In this document: positions 26,101 through 41,100 of the stretch, in pieces
Layout: every line of letters begins with the position of its first letter
Position numbering within the stretch: position 1 is the first letter of the stretch
Assembly (NCBI GenBank): GCA_021234535.1
Contig: CM037838.1
Location: 19,041,009-19,105,008, forward strand
Origin: Stichopus chloronotus
Lineage: Eukaryota > Echinodermata > Holothuroidea > Aspidochirotida > Stichopodidae
Reading direction: 5' to 3'
Length of the DNA: 64,000 nt
Notes under the pieces: model-generated
What the model was told of the DNA's origin: nothing
Database searches by the model: none
Seen by the model: only the letters and a program-made list of their open reading frames with translations
Translations under genes and position numbers: made by a program

Positions 26101-29100
26101 TTTATATACAGAGATCAATGCTTGTTCTCATTGAACCTTGAAGTGTCAACGTGTCACTCATCTCAAGGTTAAACACAGTGACTTGAAACGTTTTTTTCTT
26201 TCTTCAATTCCAGCAATTTGAATCCCTTCAACATGCCAACAAGGGATGTGGTAAGTTGGTACTATCTATGTAGAGCAATATGCATCTTTTCTTGCTTTGA
26301 TATTAGGAACATTGTGAGTGCTAAAAACTGCCATAAATTTGATTACAAACATACCTGTACGCAGTGTACAGGTTTGGTAAAAAAAAAAAATAATTGTTTT
26401 AGATTTGGTGGAGTTTGGGAGAGAACAGAAATGACATGAGGTATGACCTCTTTTAGACCCTGAAAAATTAAGGATGTGGGATAATATTTGTTGTGATTCA
26501 TCACCAACTACTGAAGAGTTCTCACTTTTTTCCACAACATTCCCTCACACTACTCAGGAATTATAGTCATTGGAGTCTGTACTCTGTTGGTGGACATTGT
26601 TTCACAAGTGTGCTAGTTCAATTAGCCCATTCTATAGACTGGTATAACTGTACAGCAGGTTTGAGCCAAAGCTCTTGGGGAAAGAGTTATAATTATAAAA
26701 TTAATGCATCTAGTACAGTTCCAGCAGGAGTAGCAAAGCTGTTGTTTCTGATGCTGAATATTGCTCGTATATTCAGTGGACTGACAAATTCAGGTACAAT
26801 GCTGCACTTGTTAGAGCTAATGTTGCACTTTTCTGTTATTTGAAGTAAGCTAGAATTGCAGTAAAGGCTTTCTCATTGCACAAGTGGATCTAAGAGGGGA
26901 GGGGGACAATGTCAGTTTCACATGTAGGTTTGAGAAGTGGCAGCACTGTACGAAATTATATTTTGAATGAGATACACCCTCGTGAAAGAAGAGACCCACA
27001 CCACACCTTGTGTGTCACTGGCCAACTAAACTGAAGCGCCCTCACAGTCCCCTTTTCATCAGTTGATAAACAGAATGTAACGTAGCATGTCACATCTGTC
27101 TCTCATTCATGTCCATTCCAATTATTCACATCAAATTAATATCTTTGGTGCAATTTGTTTTGTTTTTCTTCGTCATGGATTCTTCAGCTGAGGCCATTTA
27201 TCGATGACTTGTTGAAGGACATGGTGGCAGAGGCCATCGACCTAAAGGCAGAAAAGGATTTCAGGGAGTCTGCAATGTTGCTTCACAGATGCCTCCTGGT
27301 TTATGTTCATCATGTTTATCCACTGAATTTGCAGACCCCGGAGGATGAGAGGCGTGTGATAGAGATCCGTATTTTTAAGGCAACCATGTCTGTGTTTTCA
27401 GTGAGTTTATGCAGCAAATTATGCTTTTGTTATGACAGTTTCCTCTGTCCCTTAGAGACTTGGAAATGACCAGCTATTAAACTTAAAAACCATAAAAATG
27501 GTCTGATTCTTCTGGGACCTCTCTCTCTCAGCCATTCCCTGTCCCAGGGCCTTTCTCACCGTTGCTCACAGATCCTGCTGTTTTAGTCCATAAGCATTTC
27601 GAGTCTCTGAGGTAATTTCCACTTACCAAGCTAAACAACAAATCTGCTAATTACATGTTTCATTTGAAAAGTACAGTAGTTTCTGCAGCGAACACACATT
27701 GCCAATAATTATATCCAGGCTCATCGTAAACAGACAGATTTGTGAGCAAGCATCATGTGCTAAGTTTGTCATTCTTTTCAGTCATGGAATGACTCTACTG
27801 TACCTGTGAGTGCTGGTTACGAAGATGCCTCATGTTCATCAGTTTCTTCCCAATCTTGCAACATAGCAACCAAAAAAACCCACAAATGAAACTCATTTGA
27901 TTTTTATATTACAGGGAATCTTTCCTTGGGCGATTGATGAAGCTAAGGAAGGTAATTGCAATGAATTCTTCCTTTTTATAATTTAAATGTGAAGTGTTGC
28001 ATGGAGAGTGATTCATACAATTTAATTCCCCATTTTCTTTTATGTACCAGTAACATTGCATGCTTTAATTACACATGGTCTTTCAACTTCAACGAAAAAA
28101 AAACAAAAAACGATGACATTCTGCAGGTGCGTTTCCTAAAGGGAAATAATGCATTTTTATAGAGAAAACGATCATATTTTTGAAACCAGTGTTTGTGGGT
28201 ATACTGTACAATGATATGTCATTCACAAGGAAGTGCAGTGGCCTAGCTTCTTTTCAAGACATAAGTTTCTCACTGATATAATTTCAGTAGTTAGGTAAAT
28301 TAAGTTTTCCAGGAATCAGTCCTGGCCAATTCTATAGTAAATTGGTTTGCATGAACTATGTACAATAGAAATATTACCATGGGACCTTAAAAAGTCAGCT
28401 TTTTTGTTTTTGGCCTAACTACTGTGTCTTTCCACATAATTTTGTTTTCACTTTTCGCAACCGTGGGTATCTGGATCCCTGCTTTTTGAAAGGAATCTAC
28501 TGCCAAGAATGCATGTTCCCACTTTCCCTTTTCCGCTGCCGTTTTGCTGAGCAAGGAAAACGAACAGCCAGAGGAGATTTTCTGTGTAGTTCTGTAAAAA
28601 AATTGCATAGCTTGTAACTGTGGCTGTAGAGCAGTGGCACCCACGCACACTGCCCTGACCCTGACCCTGACCGTAGTGCAACAATAGTGGATATGACTTC
28701 TCTTCGCAAAAAAGTCTGAAGGAGTATTAGAGAGTTTCATCATGTTTCTGTCGAGGTGTATGTTAGCCACACATTGAACTATTCAGACTCGACTCGATGA
28801 ATCAGATCATTTTGTCCTCAGATCACATGGGGGGTGCCATTTTTACATCCAGTATGGTCATCTGGTTTCTAAAATGCATTCTCATTGGCTACTGAACACC
28901 TGCCTCGTCACATTCGGGTCGGTGACCTGTGCACGTGGGCCTAATGTGACTCATCTCAACGGCTATTGCTAAATCTTGTGACGAATATCAAACATGTTTG
29001 ATATGCTCGATAATCTGAAACTCTTAGAGACTGTTGCAAGTGAGTCAGGTGGCCATTGAATTATGCAGCACACTGGACGGACATGAGTCAAACCTGATGG

Positions 29101-32100
29101 CCAGTCTCCAGGAGTTTGGTTGTGTTTGCAGTTGGATCAGGCAATGTACGGTAGCCTTAAGTCCAGTAGATTAAGTCCGATAGAATAAACCCTCGAATGA
29201 TGATCGCAAAACATTACGTGAAATTATTTGTCTCGTCCAGTTGCCAACACGATCAACGTTACCGATGAAAGGAGAAGGGAGGCCCAGCTGATAGTTTCCG
29301 TAGCAAGGGCAGGAGTGGATTTACTGAAGTTTAGGAAAAACGCTTTGAGCAAGATTGAATTGGAGAGACAACAACGAATTCTTCATCGCCTAAATGTGAG
29401 TGTCTCATGTTCCCAATGTTGGCAAGAAATGAAGTCGAACCTGAGGCTGCGTTAATGCTCTTTAAATGGCCCATTATGATTTATTGCAGATAGTAACAGT
29501 ATGGAATGTCATTTATAAGGAACGAGATTGATTTTGTCCTTTTAGGGATTGTGTCTTTCATGACGAGTTCATTCTTGGATGGAGGGTGTTGAGAGAAAAG
29601 TGGTCTTCTTGGCCAGTTTTTCCTTTGTTGGCATCTGATATCCTACTACCACTAAAATCACCAAAGAAAACAGTGATTTAGAGGCTGCCATCAAAATCCT
29701 CTCAGATCATTGCTTTAATCCTTACTGACAAATTGATTTTGTTTATTTTTTGTCGATCGCCTCAGGGAACTGGACAGGAAGCCATGCTGAACCTCATGAT
29801 CAAAGAATTAGACAAGGAGTTGGGCCCATACAATGACACTCCTGAACCAGAGATTAACAACAGTGAGGCCCCTGATCTTGCGTGGATACCGGAGGGCATC
29901 AAGAAACATCAGGAAAAGGTGGTGGCCAATAAACAGAAGAAACAAGAGGTACAACAGATTACAGTTTTAAATGAATGTCACTAACATGGTTTCAGGAATA
30001 GCAACGACATGTGACTCCTCCTCCTCCTATTCTTCTGCCAGCTAGGGTAACTTTTGTTGGGATGGTTGCAGTTTTCAAAAAAAAATTGCTTGTATCAGTG
30101 GCTAAATTTTGAGTAAAAAAGTATGATTGTATCATATGTCATCTTAGAAATGAAAAGTTTGAGGTTTAGATCCAGTTGACTGAATTTTGTCGCAACATTC
30201 TAAATCTGAGGCTGGCTTTTTATTTAAGATTGGATTTCCTGGCAATACACCCAGCAGCCATCGGTGAATGTTGGTTTCAGGAAAACTTGACATGGCAGTG
30301 CATAGTTACTACTTGATAATTAGATAAGCAGTTTGTGCAAGAGATTTTGTTTTTGATGCTGTCTATTATTGTTGTTATTTTTAGATGTGTGTGGAGAAAC
30401 AGAAGGTGCTCAAGTAAAATCCATAAAAAGTTTGTATACACTCGATAGTTGTACTTATCACAGACAAAATGTGCACTTTACAGATAAACACAATCACTCT
30501 TCACAGAAAAAGAAGAAGTCACGTTCGAGGCCCACGCGTCACAGAAGTGAGTCCATGATGTCCAATGTATCTTCAGGTGAGAAGGTGATTCGTCAAAGTA
30601 GAAAGTGGAAATCGAAAACTTTCAGTTTGGTGTTTTGCAGAGACTCTTTTACAGAAGTGCATCAAACTTGACAATAAAGTGTGAAAAAAAAATTTAATCA
30701 CTCTTCTTTCCCTTTACTAAGTTACATGGCAAGTAATAGCCAAGTTTCAAGACTGGTCCTCCAAAGATTGAATTTCTCACTTTATGTAATTTTGATGAAT
30801 TTCTGCCCCAAATTGAAGAAAAAAAATGTAACTACACAACAGGATACAAATGAATTGAACACTTCCAGAATGTTAACTTGTCAATCACATGCAAAAGTGA
30901 GGCCATGCATTTGATTTTTTGTGCATGGCCTAGACAGTCTCATTCACAAGCAGGAAACGTCTCCTTGAATTTTTACCCACTGGAAATATATTTGACCTTC
31001 AGAGATGACTTTGCTGCACTACTGGCTCCGAGAAGATGTCAGTCGGAGCACAGTTTGAAATATCACAGTCAGTAGATTGATCTGTTCCTTTTCAATCAAG
31101 ATCATCAAATGTTAGCAAATTTGTCATTTTAAAATGTTTTCTATCCAAGATTTTTCAAGCACTCATCAGTGAATCCAAGACCACTACATGTATCTTCAGC
31201 AGTGGTAGAAATAGTAGTCTTGAATGATCATAAAAGTCTCATTTCACTTGAGCAAGAACCATTAAACTATTTGGGTTTCTTCTTGTTTGACGGTTCTCGG
31301 CTGTGTTGTAGATGATGCATCAACAAAGAAACCAAAAAGCACCATCAAGCCAAGCCCTCTCTCAGCACCAGGAGGGGGAGGAGGGACTGGAGGCGGAGAT
31401 GCATCCTCCACTCAAGTAATAAAGTTTGATGAGATGGATTCAGATTCTGACAGTGGTACCACTTCAGGTAACGTATATCGAGTGATACCGTTCACGTGCT
31501 GAAATTCAAAGTTAGTAACTTTTGAAGGCTGAAATTCATTTCATTCACGGCGTCCATTGTCCTCAAATTTGTTTTGATTAACGAAGCTTACCAATAGAAG
31601 AAAATTAAGGTGAACACAAACAGCGTCTGATTTAACTGGAGATACCTAAATGTCATCACAAGCTTTATAGTCCATTAATTAAATTAATTATCAAATGTAA
31701 CCAGAATTAGTTCATTAACTCACGGAAATGGAGTCTCTGCCTCTTAAACTGATCTGGATTTTTTGGACTTTGGTTCACAATGTGGAAAAGATATCTGATG
31801 GTAAATTGGTCGATTAATTTTATACAAATATTTTATTGGTGTCATTAAACGTCTCTACAAGGAAACATCTTCTGTGTCAGTTTACATGATCCAAAACGTG
31901 AGGCATTTTCTCATGGGCAGAAATTTGAGAAGACATTTTTTCTCGCGATTAAACGATGTGGGTGTAATGATAGGGCAAGTTGCATTCTCAGTTCATCAAA
32001 TGTTAGGGTCAAATTGCTTCCCCTCTCATTTTGGTAAACTTGCATTTGACAGGCCTAAGCTCTGCATATGTCTCTGATTCAGGCAATATTTGTGGATCAA

Positions 32101-35100
32101 ACAGAAATAGTCATTGCAGTAATCATGCAGTAGTTACTGTGATTGTGTGTTTTAATTGTCATAAGCAGGGTTAAGGGGGATTTGATAGCGTGAATCTCTG
32201 GATGTCTTTGCAATGCTGTGTATGCAGATTTTCCAACCAGGTTTGTCATGCATGACAAAAAGAAACACAACACAATGACTCAAATGGAAATATAGATTTT
32301 GGTATTTTACATTCGTACACATTTTTTTTTTCTGCTGCTGATGCAGTAATTTTGCTTGTGGAACTTGCTTTAAGTCAATCGTTTGATTAATTTACAAACT
32401 ATGTAGGCCCAGTCACTTCCAATTTGTGCAGACTTTGACAATTTTACCTCTTTCTGATAATTTCTGAAATCTCCTTTATGGTTTCCTTATATTTTTCTCA
32501 GAATATTCTGGAATGAATGGAGACGGGGACTTTGTGCAATCGCCAGTGAGGATCGACTCAACGGCTCCCACGGTAATGACGATTAGTTTAAACATCACTC
32601 TGTGCACCCTCAAATTCCCCTCTTTGCAACTGTCACTTGTTGTGTGGGGATATAAATTGGGCTCTTTGCAGTGTGCTTGCAAAAAGAAGAGACATACCGG
32701 TCCTTGGCTTTTTCAATGATAGAGGCATCTTCAGAGTTTCATCAAGAGGGATTCTCCAGAGTTCAAAGGACCGAAACATTACTTTGTAGGGAGCGTAGGC
32801 AAAAGGCAATGAAGCAGAGATGCTTAGGTCCTCCCTGTTGAAGATTTTAATTTCAACATATGTCTCAAGGTGACAAATCTGTGTTTAAGTATAAACTCTC
32901 AAAGCTATGAATGTCAGTAAATGTCAAGCTTGTATTGATATTTCTCTCATTATTTTATGATCTGAGACATTGACCTTAGAAACGGAAATTGTAGGACAGA
33001 GTAAATGTTGTGGAGATGTGGCTTTAAAGAAAAATATTAAAAAATTGTCCTCCACAAAACATATTTTGCACAGTAAGACACAAGACAGTCAGAAATCAGG
33101 TCAACAGGGAACTTTGGAGAAGAATGCAGAATTTAACAAGGAATAGGTTAGAGTGCAAGCCATGCTTGCCTGTATCCCATCAGAATAGGACCCTCTGACA
33201 TTTACTTTTTTAGTTTTAATAGACTCCTTGTGTAGCAGTTTTTGTACATGCAAAATATGGGCTTTCACACAGATTTTGCAACAAAATACCCAAGATACCT
33301 GAAAACTGCTATGCAAATTTTGACAACGAAATTATTCCCTGAATTATGACATCATGATTGAGATTTGATTGATCTTTGAAGCTAATTTCACAATGCATAT
33401 GGTTGAAGATGCATGTGCATTTGTGCTGAGCTGAAATAAATGGCAATTTATTGATGGTCAAGAAAATTTTTATCTTCATTGCACATCCTACATCTTTTAA
33501 CCTACATGATCATGACTTTTTCTTTAGAGAAATAATAATCCTTGTCAATTAACTTATGTATTTCTGTCAAATTTGTAGGCTCCTGATTTCAACTTCAAAA
33601 GGCCTTCCACGAACAACAAAGGTGGCTTTAGGCCTGCTGATCCAGTCCGCAGAGTGCAATCTGAAGGCAACAGACATCCCATCAATCAACATCAACAAAG
33701 GTCACTGCAACAACCACAGACTCCTTTGAAGCCTACAAAATATGGATTGGACAACTTTGGAGAGACCGAGAAAGTCACACATCCCTCTCAACGACATCAG
33801 CTCTCCATTCATCACCAGCAACAGCCTGCAAAACCTGGTTTCAATCAACCACTGCAGAATGTCCTCTCTCCTGTTGGACCTGCACAAGCAAATGACTTGT
33901 CGGAAAAGCTTCTTTTTCAATCTTTGTCCCCTATAACACAAATGTGGTTGCAGAGGTTTCAGTTCAGATTGGCCTGCACAGAATGTTTTGTCCATGATCT
34001 ACGCTACGAAGGTATTCAAGCTTTCAAATTCATTCCTCAGAGGTCTCATGTATGCACAGGAGACATTCTGATCTGCCTTTTGACCAGCCTGGGACCAGAT
34101 TGTGGCATATGGGGACGGATCCGCCAGAGGACCAATCCAACTTATCAGGGCACTTTTAAGTTATGCCAGACATTCATCCGTGGTTTGCGCTGCCAGATCG
34201 GCTACAACCTGTGCTATTATGCTCACAGTCAAGAAGAAATGATTATATGGCAAGCGGAGAGACGAAATCAATTCAACGGGAAGGAATTGGTCACCTTCCT
34301 GCGAAGACGGGAACTGCAACGCAAACAGGCACAGCAATTGGCATCAGCACAGAGGGCAGCACAGCAGATGGTCCAAGCCAATAGGAAATTGCAACAGCCA
34401 CCATCACTAGAAGCAGAGCAGAGAAAATTACAGCAGATGCCCAAAGCCCAATTGACACCTCCTAGCCCAGCAGTGGGAGAATTGAGGACAAAGACATCTA
34501 CGGTTGAGGCCTCAGTGAAACAAACAGCTCGCGCTGAAAAAATTAATGAGAACAAAAAGGAAAAAAAAGAAGTAAACAATGTGAGTGCACCCAAGAAAGC
34601 TCTTTCGGCAAAGAAGCAGAGGGAGCAGGAGAAGAAGCAAGGCTCTCAGCAGGCAACTCATGGAAAGGATGGAAGCTCCCAGCAACCATCCAGTAGTTTT
34701 ACCTCTGAAAGATGGAAGATTGTTGAGGAACTGATCCATAATTTGCAAGGCTACTTTGTCTTCTGCTGCCACCGATGTTTTCATGATTACCCACCATGTA
34801 TAAGTTTCCAGCATCGCAAGAGAAAGAATAAGTGCACTTCTTACGGAGAGAGCCACGACTGGAACATCAACAATCGTGTCCTAGTCTTCTTCAGCTATGT
34901 CCAGCAGTTTTGGAAAGTGCGTCCTCGGCCTCGAAACCGTCCTGCCCGTGTAGCTCTCTGCTGGCACAACATGAGACACTATGGTTGTTCATTAGGGGAC
35001 AACTGTGGCTTTGCTCATAATGACATCGAGGTAAAGTTTTGGGAGTTTGAGCTGAGGCAGTCTTTCATCTCCCGTGACGAGGTCGTTGAACTTTGCGACC

Positions 35101-38100
35101 GTATCCACCGAGGTCCTGCAGAGCCTGAAAAAGCAGCCCCTACCCAATCAACACAGAGGGAGCAACATGAACTCAAAGTTGTTCCACCATTCAAGTACGA
35201 TCTTAGAGCCGTCTGTGGAATCTGCTATCCCCAAAAGATATCTGTACGGGATGAAAAAAATCCGACACACTGCAGCTTATCGTCGCACAACTGGTCACTG
35301 GTTAAGGCTGTGTATGAGCTGAAGACAATGTCTAATAAGTGGGTGAGGGTATTCCCCCGTCATGAAAAACTAAAGCCTAACATCCATCCCATACTGTGTT
35401 GGAAAGGTCCAAGGTGCACATACAGAGAAAGTCACAATGCACAGTGCATGTTCTGTCATTATCCAGAGGAGATCGACCTATGGGTGTATCAAAAGCAACA
35501 TTCTTGTAAGTAGCTCCTTCAGTTGTTTCACATGTTTGAAGTAAGTTGGACTAAAAAGTTACAGATTTTATCATACTGGTGCTACCTTAAAGCTACCTCA
35601 TTTATGTAATATTAGTTTACCCCATGCACATGCTTTTTGGTTTCGATGTAATCTTTGTATTAAATCCTGATGGCATGTGTGTATATGTGTATGTATGTGT
35701 GTGCATGCCATCAAATTTGAAGAGGCTCATTTAGCCAAAGTTCCCCTGTGAAAAATCTAGTCTGAATTGTCATGTGAAGTCTATCTGTGTCTTATCATCT
35801 TTTGCATGATGGACAATCCATGTCATAGTCTTCTGCAGTGTTAGGATGGACTTGAACACATAACGTTGTGTTACTAAGCTGCATGTGTATTCGTAGATAT
35901 CCATAATACGTGTATGCCGGGTTGAAAACTTATGGGTAAATCAAGCTATTCAGTTACAGCCTCATATGTGTTAGAGATAGGTTGCATGTAGACATATATC
36001 TCAAGAATGGAAGCTTAGACTAATGTCCTACAAAGTGTATATGAACCATATTTAGTACAAAAACTCTAGTTTTTATTGGTCATGTGAGGTCAGCAGAGGT
36101 CAAAGTGTGAAGACCTTGTATAAACATAAATCTTTAGTGTGAATGCCAGTAAGATGATTGAGTACCGGTTCCTTACTGCCTGGTGGAGGTCAAAGGTCAA
36201 CTGAGGTCAGCAGAAGTAAAAATGTGGAACGTTGTGAATGCAAAATCTCAAGAATATGCAAATTTAGGCTGATTGCATAGTTGATAGTGTTTGTCAATCA
36301 TACCAAGGACAAGATCCTGTGGAGGTCAAGGGTCATTTGAGGTCAGCAGAGTGTAGAAACCCTATAAACACAAGATCTCAAGAATGTAAATTTTGGACTG
36401 ATAGAGTGGTGATGGTGAACCGCCTTGAGTACAAAAACCCTTCTTTTGTGGTGAAAGTCAAATGCCAGCCATTTGAGGTCACTCATACTGTGTGTTCAAC
36501 ATAGTACGATGATGGACGACATAAGGGCCCTACAATTTTTGTGAAGGTTATAGGTCATTTGAAGTCAACAGAGCTTGGTGAAACTGTAAAAACATTGTAA
36601 ACACAATATCTCAGTGAATTTAGACTGAGTCTGATCTCATCAATATGGTATGCTGGTCAATAACAACAAGGACAAGAACCATATAGTTTCTGATAGAGGT
36701 CAAAGGTCAATTAAACTCAGCATAAGTGAAACTATGAGAGCATTGTTAACACAATATTTCAAGAGTGCAAACTTAGACCATTATGATTTACGGACCACAT
36801 TGGCTATGGACCCCTTACATGTGATGTCACAGTGATACATTGAATTGAGGGCAAGCTAAATTGAATGCTGTGGGTGTCTTGCCATGTGATATACATGCTC
36901 CAAGTGTAGCCATGTATACTGTTCTTTGGTTTACCATCAAGTCAATGTAAGGGGGCCTATTTGATAAATGTTATGTAATGTACTATTTATCAAAGGCCAT
37001 TTGTCTTTTGGTGCCATGTGTACTGTTAGCATCAAGGCTGGGCTGCATTATCCAAATCACTTGGTATGCATGAAGTAATGAATTGAAATGGCAATGTAAA
37101 GTGTTAGAACTTAAAGTGATATGATAACTTGGTATCAGTCTTAATCATATCATTACATGGACTCTGGATCAGCAAGCTTTTTTTTATATTTCAAAAAGGG
37201 AAGTATTAAGTGATGTTTCATGGTTTGATTCTTGTAGAGCATTGTTCTGTTCCATATTCAATCAGAGTAAGCAAAGATACTGTTATTCTTTATTAAATTT
37301 GTTTGCTACACTAAAAGTTGATTAGCTTTTATTATCAGTTTGAGCAAAACTAGAGTTACCCCAGTGGCTTGTCTCTTCATCAAGTATTCATCATCAATTA
37401 CTTGTATAGTGTGATTCAGAGTGGAAAATAGAAAGGTAGGAAATAAATAGGAAAATCAGTGTGACATTCTTCTCATCGTCTATTGCATTCCTCAGTGATA
37501 CAAAGAAATGAAGTTTATGTAAGTGATGAATCGGCTCTTTCTTTCATATAATACTTCACTTCACCGTGTTTTGGTTTACTTCTACACAGTGCCGACAATT
37601 GAAAAGGTTATTGAAGTGAAGGAGGCACTCCACTCAAATGCTGCCACTTCAGCCACAGAGAACTCTCCGCAGGTGAGACGACCGAGAGTGATGCCAATGG
37701 GTCGTAAGGGTGCTGGAAGTCAATATTTCTGCTCCTACTGCAAAAAGGCGTGGGATGAAAAGTGGAAATTAGAGCAGCATCTGAAGGCACCAGACCACTT
37801 GATGAAGATCAACACAGATAAAGAGAAGAAATGGGACCACCGTGATCCACCACCTGGGGTAACAAATGGTGATTACCAAATATGCAGGAAGTGAGTCTGA
37901 TTTTTCCCTTTGGTTCCCAAGTTCCGTGTGTAAGGTCAAGTAGGAGTACCACTGTGTGGCTGCATGCAGTGGATTTGAAACCTCATTCAATTATCAAAAT
38001 TTGTATTTAATGGTGATTATGTCATGTTTAGTATAGCTATGAAATTGAAGGTGTTATCACAACACAATCACAGAGGTACGAAATTGTGAGGTTTATCACA

Positions 38101-41100
38101 ACATTCCATGTGTCCATCAAATTTTTGGTAATCTTAACCTTTGTAATCATGCATACATGTACACATGGGTATACGTGTGTGTATGTATGTTTGTTGTGCT
38201 CTACCTTGTAAACACAATATATCTAAAGAAGGGAAGCTTTGAGAGATCTCATAGTTTGTTTGTAGGTGTACCACATTGAGTTAAAGAACCCTATTGTTTT
38301 TGCTGGAGAACAAAGGTCATTTAGGCTCAACAGGGGTCAAATTGTGAAAACCTTGTAAACTGGATATCTCAAGGAAGGAAGCTTCCCAAGGAAGGAAGCT
38401 TCAATAGATCTCATATATAGTATATGTAGGTGAACAACATGGGTAGAAGAACCCTATTGTTTTTGGTGGAGGTCAAAGGTCATTTGGGGACAACAGGGGT
38501 CAAATTGTGAAAACCTTGTAACTATGATGTCTCAAGAAGGGAAGGTTTGACAATTCTCATTAGTGTGTAGGTTTACCACATTGAGAAGTAGAAGCGTCTT
38601 GTTTTTGTTGGAGGTTAAAGGTCATTTGGGGTCAACAGATGTCAAACTGTGGAAACCTTGTAAGCAGGATATCTCAAGAAGGGAAGCATTGACAGATCTC
38701 ACATTAAGTGTGTAGGTATGCAGTGTTGATTAGAATAAGCTTATAGTTGTTGGTGAAGGTCAAAGGTCATTTGGGGTCAACAGATGTCAAATTGTGAAAC
38801 CTTGTAAACACGATATTTCAAGAAGGGAAGTCTGGACAAATTTCATATTTAGGATGCAGGTGTACCATGTTGATTTAAAGAACCTTATTGTTTTTGGTAG
38901 AGGTCAATGGTCATGTGGGGTCAACAGAGGTCAAACTGTGAAAAACCTTGTAAACATAATATCTCAAGAAGGGATGTGGTGACAGATCTAACATTAAGTG
39001 TATAGGTATACAACATTGATTAGAATGAGCTTATAGTTTTTGGTGGAGGTCAAAGGTCATTTGGGGTCAACAGGGGTCAAACTAAGAAAACCTTTGAAAC
39101 TCATTATCTCAATAAGAGAAGCTTGGACAGATCTCATATTACATATTTAGGTGTGCCACATTAATTAGAAGAAGCCTATTGTTTTTGGTTGAGGTCAAAG
39201 GTTATATGTTTTCAACAGGGGTCAAATTGTGAAAAGCTTGTGAGCAGGATATGCCAATGAAGGAACCTTTGACAGATCTGATATGTAATGTGTAGGTGCG
39301 TCACATTGAGTGGAAAAGCCTTTTTGGCTTTGGTGGGGTTCAAAGGTCATATGGAGTCAAAAGGGTTAAACATGTGACAACTTAGTGACATCTCAAGGAT
39401 GTCACTATGATCTCATTTGTTATGTGTAGGTTTTGCATCACTGTAACTGTAATATGCAGTTGTGCATGTTGAGACAGGATACATATCAGTCATCATATAT
39501 CAGAATCATAAAAGTTCTCATAATGAAACTATTGAAACCACAATGCATTTGTGCATTCTGGTTATACATCATTTTTGATAGCTTCAAAATGTCTTGTGGT
39601 TTTGCAGTCTCAGGATTAATTTAAGTGCACTGCCAGGAACTTGTCAGATTGAGGTATGAGTTTATGAAATAACTTTAATGGGTTGTATGGTTGTGAAGCT
39701 CTAGGATTATAACATGAGACACTGAGGCACATGGTCACCCTGGCACACATCACCAAAGGTGTATGAAATTTAGCATCATGAAAACAAACCGTAGGTGTAG
39801 AATGATGAGAACATGATGAAACTTCGAAGTTTTACGTTGATGGGAAGATGTAGAATACACGGGTGTGAATTTGTTGGATGATTAACATAACATTCATCAT
39901 GTGGCATTAGGATGAAGGATGTTGTAAGGCATAGGAGTAACCTGAAAACCTGTTGGCAGAACTCCAGTGGACTGTGACAGTAGGTCATTTGTAGAGATGG
40001 TCATGTGATTATGTCCGCAGTGACCAGTCCGGCATGTGTCGATATTCCGGAAAGAGCGACGATGAAAACCTCTGCGACTATGCCCACGGAGAAAAGGAGC
40101 TCCAAGAATGGAAGCAGAGACACAAATACAGAATGATGAAGATGGAAAAAATAAGAGAAGAGCGTCTCTTTTCTTTCCTAGACGAGCTCCTACAGGAGTA
40201 CAATTTCACAAATCAAAAGGAGACAGTGGTAAGTCTAATTTCCAGAATTTACCATATTCACCAGAAGTTCCTTTGCTGGATTTATATGAGTACATTGTGG
40301 GTGAGGGTGAGTTTATCGATGCAAGTACATCCATCTTGATGAGGGTGTGTGCTTCTTGGTGAGTGTATATATGCATCTGTTTTATCTTGTACAGTGTGTA
40401 ATATATCCCATCATAATGTCCCTGTAATTACTGTTGCACTTGACCTTCACTACTCAAGTCCTATGCACAACTTCTAAAACTATCAAAAAGTTTTCATTTC
40501 AATGATGTTTTCATTTCAATACTTTTTCTTTTTTTTTCAAACCATTAAGATGATGCAGCAGCTGCCAGGGGTTGAGGTAACCTGCGAGCAAGATTATGAA
40601 ATGTCCATCAGTGCTGAAGATAAGACTGAAAATGAATCATATGAAACCCGTTGGAAGTTCCAAGTGAATTGTGGATCGGTGCGTAAGTGCAGGCCATGCA
40701 GTCTTCCATGATCGAGTTTGCTCTCTGAGAAGTGGTTGCACTATATGAATGTATTTTTTCAGTGAAATTGGTACTGGTCATCCAGTTTGTTGATTAGTGT
40801 TGACAAATCACAATAACTCTTTATTAAAGTTTCATCTCCTTAGGTCATGGGTGAAAAAATTTTGGTCACGTTGTCGAGAAAGTCTTCGAACTACAATGAT
40901 TTTGCTTTGCTTTTTTGTATACTTCAGTGTATCAGTGCTCATAACAATTTATAGTGCAACAGTTGCCTTCTAATGGTAACACAGTGTGTCTTGGATGACC
41001 ATGACCAGCCTAATTCAGTTCACTTTTGCAAATAAGTAGTAATCTTGGAGAACATTCAGTTGCCATAACTACCATGCAATATTTAGAAACACAATCCTAC

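Larger units (their letters stand above)
23120..26213 (+). other. HELZ2 intron 1
   Basis: The longest intron (3.1 kb). It holds the antisense 143-codon frame and the TG microsatellite and is otherwise unremarkable. First introns often carry regulatory sites, but none is identified here. Confidence 0.6.

Noticed and set aside
28658..28676. Three CCCTGA units resembling a telomere repeat
   Set aside because: Too short and not the animal telomere unit TTAGGG.
28387..28770. 127-codon minus-strand frame in intron 4, overlapped by two other minus-strand frames
   Set aside because: The presence of three overlapping frames and Arg/Val repeats caused by a CCCTGA triplet run suggests chance openness.
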